Shown in pieces: positions 17,895 to 26,352 of a DNA stretch of 34,610 nt (position 1 is its first letter; each line of letters starts with the position of its first letter). Under the pieces are notes generated by a model. It made no database searches. It saw nothing but the letters and a program-made list of their open reading frames with translations, and had not been told where the DNA came from. The DNA is from Robiginitomaculum sp. (GTDB lineage: Bacteria; Pseudomonadota; Alphaproteobacteria; Caulobacterales; Maricaulaceae): contig JAJFFP010000017.1 of NCBI GenBank assembly GCA_021776595.1, forward strand, positions 1-34,610, in the 5' to 3' direction. The translations under genes and the position numbers were made by a program.

Positions 17895-18514
17895 TTACCC
17901 ATATCTTTCAAGGCGGTGCGGATCAGATCATCCAGCGATGCCCCCTCGCCCAAGGTGCGCATGGCACCGGCCACGGCGCGCTGCGCATCCATAGGGGTCA
18001 GGCCCAGATTGACCAAAGCCGATACCGCTTCGGCATTGACCGATAATGCGCTGGATGAAGTATTGCTGGCTGCCTCCGGGCTGGTTTGCAAAACCCCGCC
18101 CAGCGCCCGTCCCATTGGGGGTGGTTTGTCTTTGAGTTCACCGGCAATGCGCGCAGCAATGCGTGGTCCCACCCCTTGCGCTCTGGCGATAGCGGCCTTG
18201 TCCTCCAATGCTGCGGCATTCATCAGTTCCATTGGTGATAAGGTGTCCAGCACGGCAAAGGCGGCCTTTGGTCCCACCCCCTGAATATCCTGCAAACGCA
18301 TAAACCAGGCGCGCTCTTCTTCGCTGGAAAACCCATAAAGCTTTAACATATCCTGCCGCAAAATGGTTTCGATATGCAATTGTGCGCTCTCGCCTGGATT
18401 AAGATTACGCAACGTGCGCGCCCCGCACTGCACCAGATAGCCAACCCCGCCCACATCCAAAATCATTTCGCCCGCACCAATGGTATCTACCAGACCTTTG
18501 AGTTTACCGATCAT
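17891..18514 (-). CDS. ruvA: Holliday junction DNA-binding protein RuvA
   Basis: 207 residues. Domain I is an OB fold ([30 protein letters not shown]). Domain II has two helix-hairpin-helix motifs ([39 protein letters not shown]). A flexible linker follows, then domain III, which contacts RuvB ([19 protein letters not shown]). The frame is open to an ATG at 18562, but ATG 18514 is the family start (MIGKL...) and makes a four-base ATGA overlap with the ruvC stop. Confidence 0.97.
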   Translation of the reverse strand: MIGKLKGLVDTIGAGEMILDVGGVGYLVQCGARTLRNLNPGESAQLHIETILRQDMLKLYGFSSEEERAWFMRLQDIQGVGPKAAFAVLDTLSPMELMNAAALEDKAAIARAQGVGPRIAARIAGELKDKPPPMGRALGGVLQTSPEAASNTSSSALSVNAEAVSALVNLGLTPMDAQRAVAGAMRTLGEGASLDDLIRTALKDMGK

Positions 18515-19014
18515 GAAGCCTGCTCCAGTGCGTTTTTCAGCGGCGCATGATTGGCCGCGCATATGGCAATGGCAAGGGCATCGGCTTCATCGGCTTTGGC
18601 TTCACAGCCGGGCAGCAGAATGGCCACCATGGCCGACATTTGGGATTTATCGGCGCGGCCCGTGCCGACGATCGCTTTTTTAATGGCGCGCGGGGCGAAA
18701 TTCTCTACGCTCAATCCGGACTTTGCCGGGGCCAGCATGGCCGCCGCCCGCGCGGCGCCCAGTTTTAATGCCGAGGCCGCATTTGAATTCATGAAGGTGT
18801 CTTCAATGGCCGCAATTTGCGGCTCATGGGTGAGGACAACCCCGCTCATCTCCTCAAAAATATGCAACAGGCGCTGGCTCATGGGTGCCTTGGTATCCGG
18901 TATTATAGTGCCACAGGCGCAAAATGACAATTTGCTGCCACGCACATCCACCAGCCCCCAGCCACACCGGCGCAGGCCCGGATCAATGCCCAAAATCCGA
19001 ATCATTTCGCTCAT
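18511..19014 (-). CDS. ruvC: Crossover junction endodeoxyribonuclease RuvC
   Basis: 167 residues. Resolves Holliday junctions by paired nicking in the RuvABC resolvasome. The acidic metal-binding residues are present: Asp11 in ILGIDPGL, a Glu in AAIEDTF, and the C-terminal acidic pair around KADEADALAIAICAANH. ATG 19014 is used; ATG 19005 (MIRILG) is a possible alternative. It heads the ruvC-ruvA-ruvB-ybgC-tol run. yebC, a frequent upstream neighbour, is absent; a 209-base G-run region lies upstream instead. Confidence 0.97.
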   Translation of the reverse strand: MSEMIRILGIDPGLRRCGWGLVDVRGSKLSFCACGTIIPDTKAPMSQRLLHIFEEMSGVVLTHEPQIAAIEDTFMNSNAASALKLGAARAAAMLAPAKSGLSVENFAPRAIKKAIVGTGRADKSQMSAMVAILLPGCEAKADEADALAIAICAANHAPLKNALEQAS

Positions 19015-19223
19015 GCCACCACTCTAGGAGTAAAAAGGGGCATTTAGCATCATTTGAGGGGCAATAAAGGGTGTTTTTAGCGCAGAGGAGGGACGAATAA
19101 TGGGTAATCAAGGGATGGATAAGGGGTAATTATTGCCTCTAAGGCATCCCTCGAGCAGGTTCTAGGCAGGGTTTGCGCAATCCCTGGTGTTTGTCCCTGG
19201 TATAAGTTCAGACCTGCGGCGCG
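19015..19223. other. Non-coding region upstream of ruvC with G-runs and short repeats
   Basis: No gene is seen. On the plus strand, seven runs of three or four G lie between 19037 and 19126, about 9 to 21 bases apart. A small palindrome, TGCCT-CTA-AGGCA, is at 19134-19146. TCCCTGG occurs twice 13 bases apart (19181-19187 and 19194-19200). The region should contain the ruvC promoter, but I see no convincing -35/-10 pair. Confidence 0.4.
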
Positions 19224-19682
19224 CTATTTGTTGTTTTGTTTATTGGCCTGCTTGTCGTTTTCGTCCTCGCCGCCAAGGGCTTTGATGGCATGTAAGGCCA
19301 GCAAGGATCCCCAGGTGATGCCAATCGCCCCAAGAACATCGCTATCAAACCCTAACATGCTTTGCAGTAGGGCCAGCCAGGTCATAAAGAACATAAACGC
19401 ACCAAAATGGATGGCGACCTGTTTCCATGGTTTTGAAATTGAAGATAAAAATCCGTTGTTTTTTGCTGAAAGTGACATGTGATCATTCTCCTGTGAACAT
19501 GCAGTTGGCGTCTGAAGTTCAGCACTGGAGATATTAAACGCGGCAGACAGGGCCTTGGTGCTTTCCAGACTAGCCTTTTCACCGTTTTCAATGCGTTGAA
19601 TTGTACGATCACTGAGGCCGCTAATCTCAGCCAGGTGTTGCTGAGACCATCCTTCCTTCAGGCGTCGTGCTTTCAAATCCAT
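19224..19682 (-). CDS. XRE-family HTH regulator fused to a two-helix membrane domain
   Basis: 152 residues. Residues 1-58 form an XRE/Cro helix-turn-helix (LKEGWSQQHLAEISGLSDRTIQRIENGE). A short linker follows, then a C-terminal domain with two hydrophobic helices at about 88-110 and 116-134, resembling the 2TM domain (HFGAFMFFMTWLALLQ, GITWGSLLALHAIKAL). A charged Lys/Asn/Gln tail ends it. The layout suggests a membrane-tethered one-component regulator with the HTH in the cytoplasm; signal and targets are unknown. The start has GGTGAG about 6 bases upstream, and GTTTAAAC lies just before it as a possible autoregulatory site. It is the first accessory-type gene beyond ruvC. Confidence 0.85.
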   Translation of the reverse strand: MDLKARRLKEGWSQQHLAEISGLSDRTIQRIENGEKASLESTKALSAAFNISSAELQTPTACSQENDHMSLSAKNNGFLSSISKPWKQVAIHFGAFMFFMTWLALLQSMLGFDSDVLGAIGITWGSLLALHAIKALGGEDENDKQANKQNNK

Positions 19683-19693
19683 TTTGTCTCACC

Positions 19694-19701
19694 GTTTAAA
19701 C
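19694..19701. promoter_or_regulatory. GTTTAAAC palindrome before the XRE regulator
   Basis: A perfect 8-bp palindrome 11 bases upstream of the start codon of the XRE-2TM gene, overlapping its ribosome-site region. Its position would suit negative autoregulation. Eight bases alone are weak evidence. Confidence 0.25.
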
Positions 19702-19821
19702 TTCGTTCACAATGGCTATTGATCGCCGGACCTAACGTAAACGACAGCACGCCGACACCAACACGACAGGGGCACGTCAGTGGTATGTTTATACCTTCTG
19801 CGGTGTAAAAAACCAACCACC

Positions 19822-19836
19822 ATAAATCGAATTTAT
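19822..19836. promoter_or_regulatory. 15-bp dyad before the twin-HTH gene
   Basis: ATAAAT and ATTTAT flank CGA in a perfect dyad 22 bases upstream of the twin-HTH start. The site lies in the 176-base divergent gap shared with the XRE-2TM gene and could be an operator for either regulator. Confidence 0.3.
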
Positions 19837-19858
19837 CCGACCCTGTGGCCATGACCGT

Positions 19859-20455
19859 ATGATGGCACCCATGAATGCCGACAATAAACCTGAATGGGCC
19901 GAGGCCCGCGCGCTTTATGGGCAGGGCAAATCCGCGCGCCAGATCGCTCATGGACTTGCCCTGCCCATTGCTAAGATCAACCAGCGTGCGATGTCTGAGC
20001 ATTGGCCAGCGCCGCCGCCGCCGGACTGGCGCGTTATTCGGTCTGCCTGGGAGAGCGGCCAAACTGACAGGGCGTTGGCGCAGCGTTATGGTGTTAGTGC
20101 CTCAGGATTGCAAAAACGGCGAAGGCGGGAGGGGTGGTCACGCCACCATGAGCGGGGCATTGATGCCCTGCGCCGGGCCGTGCGCACTTTGGAGGCGGCG
20201 CTGGATAATGCGGATCTGGCCGATACCGTCCTGACCACGCGTCTGGCCACGGCTTTGTCCATGGCCGCCGGTCGCCTGCGCGATGCGGAAAAACAGCTTT
20301 ATGGCCATGGGCAAAATGAGGCGGGCAATGAATTGGCACAAAATCTTGAAGGCGAAAACGAAGCTCTGCGTGAGCAAATGACCACCATGCTCATGCGTCT
20401 TGCCGGTGAGGAGGAACCGGAGGATGAAGGGGCGGGCAAAGAAAACCCGGCATAA
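19859..20455 (+). CDS. Twin helix-turn-helix protein of unknown function
   Basis: 198 residues; I do not recognise a named family. Two similar segments lie in tandem. Residues 12-49 (PEWAEARALYGQGKSARQIA... to SEHW) and 56-93 (PDWRVIRSAWESGQTDRALA... to REGW) share the spacing W...Y/W-x-x-G-x-(S/T)-x-R-x-(I/L)-A...R-R/A-x-x-x-E-x-W. That spacing resembles the HTH used by phage terminase small subunits and related DNA binders. Residues from about 105 on are helical and charged, ending in a Glu-rich tail. No phage genes are nearby, so a packaging role is not supported. Starts at ATG 19859, 19862 or 19871 are possible, none with a clear ribosome site. It converges on the next gene with a 3-base gap. 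Confidence 0.8.
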   Translation: MMAPMNADNKPEWAEARALYGQGKSARQIAHGLALPIAKINQRAMSEHWPAPPPPDWRVIRSAWESGQTDRALAQRYGVSASGLQKRRRREGWSRHHERGIDALRRAVRTLEAALDNADLADTVLTTRLATALSMAAGRLRDAEKQLYGHGQNEAGNELAQNLEGENEALREQMTTMLMRLAGEEEPEDEGAGKENPA

Positions 20456-20458
20456 AAA

Positions 20459-22339
20459 TTATTGCGCTGCCGGGTCAAATTCACCCGATAAAACGGCGGC
20501 CTTGCTGGCGGTTGCGGTAAAGGGCCTGCCCAAAAACAAGGCCGTAAAATAAAACTTGTCCAGCGCCGTTGGGTTGCCAAATACATTTTTTGCAAAAACG
20601 CTGGAGTAAAGGAACAGATTGTAACGGCCCACTTGTGGGCAGCGGCCTCCCAGAATTTGGTTGGTGGTCAAGGTCACCACAAAAAGCGCAAAATTGTTAG
20701 TAAAAAGGGTTTCCGCCTCATCAATGGTCATGGTGCAGTTTTCAGTCGCGCTAAACGTGAGGGATTGTGAGGTGGTCCCGATCTGGCCAACATTAAATTC
20801 ACCCGCATTACTGCCATCGACCGGGTTTTTCAGGTTGAAGAAAATTTCACCATTGGCATTGATGCTGGTGCCCAGGGCGGCAGTAAAACTTTGCAGATCG
20901 GTATTGGTCTTGATCTGGTGCGTCAGTACCGTTTCATTGCCCCGGTTGGCCCCCATATTAAAATCACGAATGGTGGCGAAATTCTGCCCGGCATAAAGAC
21001 GCGCCTGAAAGGCGCTTTGGAGTCCTGCAAACACTTCAGCATCGGCAGGTTGTTGCGGGTCATTTTGTTGGCGAATTGGCTCTCGCGTTCTAAACGTAAC
21101 CCCTGAATCTGTTTCGGGATCAATATCAATACTGATGTGAAGGCCTGTCGCATTATCTTCGCCGACCAAATCCAGTATCGCCGCTCCAACCGCAGCAAAT
21201 TCTGTTTTGTCTGATTCCATTTTTGGGCGCGCAATATCTGATGAGGGCCTGGCGCGGGCTTTTTCTGTGGCAATGGTGCTTTGGTTAATCACCAAAATTT
21301 CACCATCGACAATCCTCGATGAACTCGATTCTGCATTTGGCCGCATACGAAAGGCATAAAGCCCGTCGGGTAATTCAGCAAAATTTTTCACATCACCCAG
21401 CGGAACGCCCGGTGCTTGCAGTGCGACGCTGGTGCGCCCGGCAATTTCATTGGCCGCCGCCGTCTCAGGGACAAAATTTACCGTCACCCGTAACCATTGC
21501 GGCACTAATCCGGCCCCGGTTGTGGCATTGGCAGTTACGAACACGGAAAATGTGGAAACACCAGCGCCCAGTGATGCCACAACACTGGAGGTTGGCGGAG
21601 CCAGACAGGCACCGGTGGCGGGCACGGTTTCACAAATGCTGAGACTGGCCACATCCCTGAACGGGCTGGAGACTTTGGTGACGCGCGCTGTATCGCTTAT
21701 ATCCACTGGCACATCCAGTGTCGGTGTTACCACCACATTCTCAGCCCCTCCAGCCCCCAGATTGGTGGCCGCAACGGCAAAGGCTTCTGAGCCACCCGCC
21801 GTGGTAATACGCACAATCCCATCGGCGCTAGGCGTTTGGGCAATGGACAGCGCATCCATGGGGGATTTGGTATCACTGACGAATATGGAGGCGGTATTGA
21901 GATATACATTGTCTTGCGGGGTTCCATTATCACACTGAAAACGCACAGACAGGTCAGAGGTAAAAAAATCACCTGCATTTTCGATCTTGCCATCCACCCC
22001 GAAAACAAAGCCCTGAAACGTTGAGGGTGGAATATCAATGGCGGTATTGGGTGTGCCGGTAAGGACATTGGCACCATCCACTGTCTGAAAGGTGAAGCTG
22101 GCCAGACGTGCCTGATCTTGTGTGCTTTGGCTGGCGGTAAAGACGGGTTTGCAATTGCTCAGGGTGTCGGTGGTGGAGGCGTTCAGCACCGTGGCAAAAA
22201 AGCTGACCGTGCCATCTTTGGACGCAGAACGATGGGTGGGCAGGATGGAGGCCAGCATATCAAGGCGGGTTTGAGCAGCAGCTGGAATAGTGAAAAGTAA
22301 TAAGCCAATCACCGGTATAATAAAGCATTTAATGCGCAT
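20459..22339 (-). CDS. Large secreted protein of unknown function
   Basis: 626 residues, not recognised. A clean signal peptide (MRIKCFIIPVIGLLLFTIP, then AAA) predicts export; no membrane anchor or sorting motif is obvious. Residues about 30-300 are beta-rich, Ser/Thr/Ala-rich segments like repeated Ig-type or DUF11-like domains (for example FFATVLNASTTDTLSNC, FAVAATNLGAGGAENVVV). Six cysteines in the mature part occur in spaced pairs, suggesting disulfides. The C-terminal half has Asp/Asn-rich stretches and ends SGEFDPAAQ. The start has GGGGGA about 6 bases upstream and an AT-rich promoter candidate beyond it. It is divergent from the tricorn protease gene, so a shared control region or substrate link is possible but unproven. 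Confidence 0.82.
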   Translation of the reverse strand: MRIKCFIIPVIGLLLFTIPAAAQTRLDMLASILPTHRSASKDGTVSFFATVLNASTTDTLSNCKPVFTASQSTQDQARLASFTFQTVDGANVLTGTPNTAIDIPPSTFQGFVFGVDGKIENAGDFFTSDLSVRFQCDNGTPQDNVYLNTASIFVSDTKSPMDALSIAQTPSADGIVRITTAGGSEAFAVAATNLGAGGAENVVVTPTLDVPVDISDTARVTKVSSPFRDVASLSICETVPATGACLAPPTSSVVASLGAGVSTFSVFVTANATTGAGLVPQWLRVTVNFVPETAAANEIAGRTSVALQAPGVPLGDVKNFAELPDGLYAFRMRPNAESSSSRIVDGEILVINQSTIATEKARARPSSDIARPKMESDKTEFAAVGAAILDLVGEDNATGLHISIDIDPETDSGVTFRTREPIRQQNDPQQPADAEVFAGLQSAFQARLYAGQNFATIRDFNMGANRGNETVLTHQIKTNTDLQSFTAALGTSINANGEIFFNLKNPVDGSNAGEFNVGQIGTTSQSLTFSATENCTMTIDEAETLFTNNFALFVVTLTTNQILGGRCPQVGRYNLFLYSSVFAKNVFGNPTALDKFYFTALFLGRPFTATASKAAVLSGEFDPAAQ

Positions 22340-22365
22340 GTTATTTCCCCCAATCTATAAAACCA

Positions 22366-22393
22366 ACAATAGTATATAAATGCAAATCGTCAA
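22366..22393 (-). promoter_or_regulatory. Sigma70-like promoter candidate for the secreted-protein gene
   Basis: On the minus strand, TTGACG (22393-22388), 16 bases, then TATTGT (22371-22366), about 27 bases from the start codon. The match is five of six at -35 and four of six at -10, in locally AT-rich DNA. Confidence 0.42.
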
Positions 22394-22409
22394 TAATAAG
22401 CCGCCAGAA

Positions 22410-22451
22410 ATGCGTAATCGCATGATATAGCCCACCTCATCATGAAATGAT
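22410..22451. promoter_or_regulatory. Two dyads in the divergent control region
   Basis: ATGCG-TAAT-CGCAT (22410-22423) and ATCAT-GAA-ATGAT (22439-22451) lie between the divergent starts of the secreted protein (22339) and the tricorn protease (22532). Either may bind a regulator acting on both genes. The rest of the 192-base gap shows no gene. Confidence 0.3.
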
Positions 22452-22531
22452 CGTAACAATTTTTATGTGCGCTTGCCCGATCGTCTCAAGCCTGAAATAA
22501 CGGGAAGAAAATAACAGGGGCAGAGTTTATC

Positions 22532-25500
22532 ATGCAATTTCGTTTTTGGTTAAAACTGGTTTTCGCTCTGGCGTTTCTAGCCGGGGCACAAATGGCGCAG
22601 GCGCAGGCAGCAAAAGAGAACTGGATTCGCAACCCGGCCATATCACCTGATGGCCAAACCATCGTGTTTCATGCCGATGGAGATCTTTATGCGGTGCCGG
22701 TCGCGGGCGGCATAGCCCGGCCCCTGACCATTAATGAAGCCTGGGAGGGCGAGCCGGTCTGGTCATCTGATGGCACCATGTTGGCCTTTGCCAGTGACCG
22801 TTATGGCAATCTGGACGTGTTTGTCATGCCTGCTGCCGGCGGGCGGGCAACGCGCCTGACGTATAATGATGCGGACGATCACCCCGGCGGATTTTCCCCC
22901 GATGGCAGCAGCGTTCTGTTTAATGCGGTGCGTCAGGATGACCCCAAAGCCCATATCAACCCGCGCCGCCGCATGCCGGCATTATATGCGGTATCCATCA
23001 AGGGTGGCACACCGCGCCAGATATTTACCACCGGGGCCAGCCATGCCAGCTATGATGCAACTGGTGACAATATTCTTTATCAACGCGAACATGCCCGCGA
23101 AAATGTGTTTCGCAAACATGATACCTCATCATTTTCCCGCGATTTGTGGACCTATAACATCGCCGCAAAACACCATGAACAGCGCACCGATAATGCCGCT
23201 GCCGATCATAACCCGGTCTGGCAGGCCGGTGATGCAGGGTTTTATTTTCTCTCCGAACGCGATGGTATTTTTAATGTCTGGGTAAAGCCTTTATCGGGCA
23301 ATGTCCGCCAGATCACCCATCACACGGTGCATCCGGTGCGCGGGCTTTCGGTCTCTGCTGACGGGCTGATCAGCTATAGCTGGCACGGTGATCTTTATAC
23401 GGTGCGCGATGGTCAAAATCCGGTGCGCATTGATGTGCGCATGAACGCTGATGGCCATGGCCGCGCGGTTTTACCCGTAGGCGTAAACGGCGAGGTCAGC
23501 GAATTTGCACTTTCGCCTGACGGTAAGGAAGTGGCCTTTATCTCCCGTGGGGAGGTGTTTGTTACCTCGATGGAATTTGCCACGACAAAACGGATGACCA
23601 ATACACCGGGCGAAGAGCGCGATGTGGCCTTTACCCCCGATGGCAAGGGCCTTTTATACGCCGGTGAGCGCGAAGGCCGCTGGCGGATTTTTGAAGCCAG
23701 TCGCGCCGAAAATAATGAGCCGCATTTTTATACAGCGACCAAACTCAATGAGACGGAAGTGATCAGCCCGGAAGCCGGAGCCTTTGCCCCCCAGCCTTCA
23801 CCCGATGGCAAAAAAATAGCCTATCTGGAAGGGCGCGATACGGTGCGGATTTATGACCGGGCGGCAAACACCGCCGTCACCGTGCTTTCCAATGATTACA
23901 ATCATGCCGATGGCGGCATAGTCTTTGACTGGGCACCGGACAGTCAGAAATTAACCGTGGACATGGCCAGTAACGGGCGCTTGTTCTTTACCAATATTGC
24001 CATTGTTAATGCTGATGGCAGTGGCGAAGTGCGCGATATTTCGCTTTCCGGCTATACCGATGCCGCGCCAAAATGGCACCCGTCCGGCGGGATTATTACC
24101 TGGGCCACCGGGCGTTTTGGCCGCCGGGATCATGGCAGCCACGGCACCAATTTTGATGTTTATGCGGCATTTTTAACCCAAGACGCATGGGATCACTTCC
24201 ACCGCACCAAGGAGGAAGTGGCGCTGGACAAAGAGGCAGAAGAAGCCGCCAAAAAAATCAAGGAGGATACTGCCGGGGATAAAAAAGCTAAGAAAAACAA
24301 AAATAAGAAAAACAAAAAGAAGAAAGCCAGGGTAGAAGCCATAAAGCCTACGCAGATTGAGTGGGATAATCTGCTGGAACGGCAAAAACGTCTGACCATT
24401 CATGGCTCACGTCTGGCCGATGCGGTGCTCTCCAAAGAGGCCGACAAACTTTACTACCTTTCCGCCTTTGAAGAAAATTATGACCTGTGGGTGCATGACT
24501 TTCGCGAGGATGAAACCAAAAAACTGATGGCGCTGGGGGCAGACCGGGCCTCGATGAAACTTGGCAAGGATGGCAAAATGCTGGTCATTTTGGCCGATGG
24601 AAAACTGCTGAAGGTCGAGACCAAGGGCGGGGCCAAAAAATCAAAGCCGGTGAAAATTGCCGCGCAGCTTTCCCTGAAACCCGATGCGGAACGCGCCGAA
24701 ATGTTTGGTCATATCTGGCGCCGGGCAAAGGATATTTTTTATGAACCAGGCATGCACGGTGTTGATTGGGTCTTTATGCGCAAAGCCTATGGGCCAAAAG
24801 TGCAGGCGGTATCCAACAATCGCGACTTTGCCGATATTGCCAATGAAATGCTGGGCGAGCTGAACGCTTCACACACGGCGGCGCGCTACCGGCCAGGCAA
24901 TAAAAAGGCTGACCGCACCGCTGCCCTTGGGGTGGCCTATGACCCCGGCTTTGCCGGACCCGGCATGCGTATTGTGACGGTTTATCCGCAAAGTCCGTTG
25001 CGCAAGGGGGGCAAAGTCATTGTCCCCGGCACCATAATTTTTGCCATTGATGGCGAGGCGCTGGGTATTAATGATAATTATTTTGCCAGGCTTAATCACC
25101 GCGTCGGAAAACGTATGCGTCTCACCCTGGTGCCGCCAGGCGGCGCGCCTTTTGATCTGGTGATCAAGCCGGTATCAGGCCGCGATGAAGCGAACTGGGC
25201 TTATCTCGCCTGGGTGAAAGATCGCAATGCACTGGTTGAAAAACTTTCCGGTGGCCGGTTGGGTTATGTGCATATTCCCAATATGAGCGACAGCGTTTAT
25301 CGCGTGGTTTACCGGGAATTGTTCGGCCGCCATTTTGCCAAGGAGGGCATCGTGCTGGACACCCGCGATAATGGCGGCGGTGATCTGATGGAGGATCTTA
25401 ACCGCTTGCTGGACGGACACCAATATACCACCAATATCAGCAAGGGCCGTGAACAACAGGGCGAGCCACTGACCCGCTGGACCAAGCCCAGCATTGTGAT

Positions 25501-25810
25501 TGCCAATGAGTCCAATTATTCGGACGGGCATTGCTTCCCGACCACGTATCAAACCCTTGGGCTTGGCAAGGTGGTAGGCATGCCCATTTCCGGCACCTGC
25601 ACCTATGCAGGCTGGGAAGGGCTGATGTCTGGCGATATGTTCTGGGGTGTGCCGCAATTGGGCATTAAGGATCGCGCCGGGGACTGGATGGAAGGCAAAC
25701 AGACCGAACCGGATATTCTGGTCAATAATGACCCTGACAGTGTCGAGCGCGGTGAGGACAAACAATTAAAAGCCGCCGTAACGGCGTTACTGGCGCAGAT
25801 CGACAATTAG
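22532..25810 (+). CDS. Secreted tricorn-type S41 protease
   Basis: 1092 residues, close to the tricorn family's usual length. A signal peptide (MQFRFWLKLVFALAFLAGAQ) implies a periplasmic or exported location. Residues about 30-340 and 345-560 hold WD/PD40-like propeller blades (ISPDGQTIVFHADGDLYAV, WSSDGTMLAFASDRYGN). A Lys-rich insert (GDKKAKKNKNKKNKKKK) lies near 585-605. The core and PDZ domains follow. Catalytic candidates are Ser780-His781 in NASHTAARY, Ser997-Asp998 in NYSDGHCF and Glu1054 near WMEGKQTEPD; their spacing closely matches archaeal tricorn. The family degrades oligopeptides. A LuxR-type regulator gene follows 31 bases later. Confidence 0.94.
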   Translation: MQFRFWLKLVFALAFLAGAQMAQAQAAKENWIRNPAISPDGQTIVFHADGDLYAVPVAGGIARPLTINEAWEGEPVWSSDGTMLAFASDRYGNLDVFVMPAAGGRATRLTYNDADDHPGGFSPDGSSVLFNAVRQDDPKAHINPRRRMPALYAVSIKGGTPRQIFTTGASHASYDATGDNILYQREHARENVFRKHDTSSFSRDLWTYNIAAKHHEQRTDNAAADHNPVWQAGDAGFYFLSERDGIFNVWVKPLSGNVRQITHHTVHPVRGLSVSADGLISYSWHGDLYTVRDGQNPVRIDVRMNADGHGRAVLPVGVNGEVSEFALSPDGKEVAFISRGEVFVTSMEFATTKRMTNTPGEERDVAFTPDGKGLLYAGEREGRWRIFEASRAENNEPHFYTATKLNETEVISPEAGAFAPQPSPDGKKIAYLEGRDTVRIYDRAANTAVTVLSNDYNHADGGIVFDWAPDSQKLTVDMASNGRLFFTNIAIVNADGSGEVRDISLSGYTDAAPKWHPSGGIITWATGRFGRRDHGSHGTNFDVYAAFLTQDAWDHFHRTKEEVALDKEAEEAAKKIKEDTAGDKKAKKNKNKKNKKKKARVEAIKPTQIEWDNLLERQKRLTIHGSRLADAVLSKEADKLYYLSAFEENYDLWVHDFREDETKKLMALGADRASMKLGKDGKMLVILADGKLLKVETKGGAKKSKPVKIAAQLSLKPDAERAEMFGHIWRRAKDIFYEPGMHGVDWVFMRKAYGPKVQAVSNNRDFADIANEMLGELNASHTAARYRPGNKKADRTAALGVAYDPGFAGPGMRIVTVYPQSPLRKGGKVIVPGTIIFAIDGEALGINDNYFARLNHRVGKRMRLTLVPPGGAPFDLVIKPVSGRDEANWAYLAWVKDRNALVEKLSGGRLGYVHIPNMSDSVYRVVYRELFGRHFAKEGIVLDTRDNGGGDLMEDLNRLLDGHQYTTNISKGREQQGEPLTRWTKPSIVIANESNYSDGHCFPTTYQTLGLGKVVGMPISGTCTYAGWEGLMSGDMFWGVPQLGIKDRAGDWMEGKQTEPDILVNNDPDSVERGEDKQLKAAVTALLAQIDN

Positions 25811-25841
25811 TCAAGGCCACCATTTTCTGTATGATGGGCGG

Positions 25842-26255
25842 ATGAAGAAAACCTTGTTTCTTTATGCGTCTCTCGTGGCGCTGGCCGCCTTTGTGCTGCA
25901 ATGGCTGCATTTTCGCTATCTTGCCCGCCTCATGCCGGTGCAGGTTTATATCGCCTTGATTGCTATGGGCTTTACCGCGCTTGGCCTCTGGGCCGGGCAT
26001 TACCTTACCGGCAAACCCAAAGGTGGCACGTTCGCAAGAAATGTGCAGGCATTGCAAGCGCTGGGTCTGACGGCGCGCGAGTATGAGGTGCTGGAACATC
26101 TGGCCGCCGGTCACGCCAATAAGGAAATTGCCCGCCGCCTGGGGGTTTCTCCCAACACCATAAAGACCCATCTTGCCCGGCTTTATGATAAACTTTCGGT
26201 GCAAAGGCGCACCCAGGCGGTGCACAAGGCCAAAGCCCTGGCGCTTATCCCGTAA
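25842..26255 (+). CDS. Membrane-anchored LuxR-type HTH regulator
   Basis: 137 residues. Two N-terminal hydrophobic helices (about 5-25 and 34-53) anchor a C-terminal LuxR/GerE HTH (LTAREYEVLEHLAAGHANKE through RRTQAVHKAKAL). There is no receiver or ligand domain, so the membrane segment or a partner must supply any signal. The DUF4199 gene follows 97 bases later on the same strand; LuxR-type regulators paired with DUF4199 membrane proteins are, to my knowledge, a recurring arrangement, best known outside Proteobacteria. The ribosome site is weak. It may be cotranscribed with the upstream tricorn gene. Targets are unknown. Confidence 0.88.
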   Translation: MKKTLFLYASLVALAAFVLQWLHFRYLARLMPVQVYIALIAMGFTALGLWAGHYLTGKPKGGTFARNVQALQALGLTAREYEVLEHLAAGHANKEIARRLGVSPNTIKTHLARLYDKLSVQRRTQAVHKAKALALIP

Positions 26256-26352
26256 CCGCTCGAAAACCAGCCCACATCACCCTTTTGGGCGACTAGTTAA
26301 GGGCCGCTGGCAAGGCTATGAGACGGGTATGGTCAATACAGGGAATATGGAC

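Noticed and set aside
19859..20455. Prophage remnant based on the terminase-like HTH
   Set aside because: No other phage gene, integrase, attachment repeat or composition change was seen in the flanking genes.
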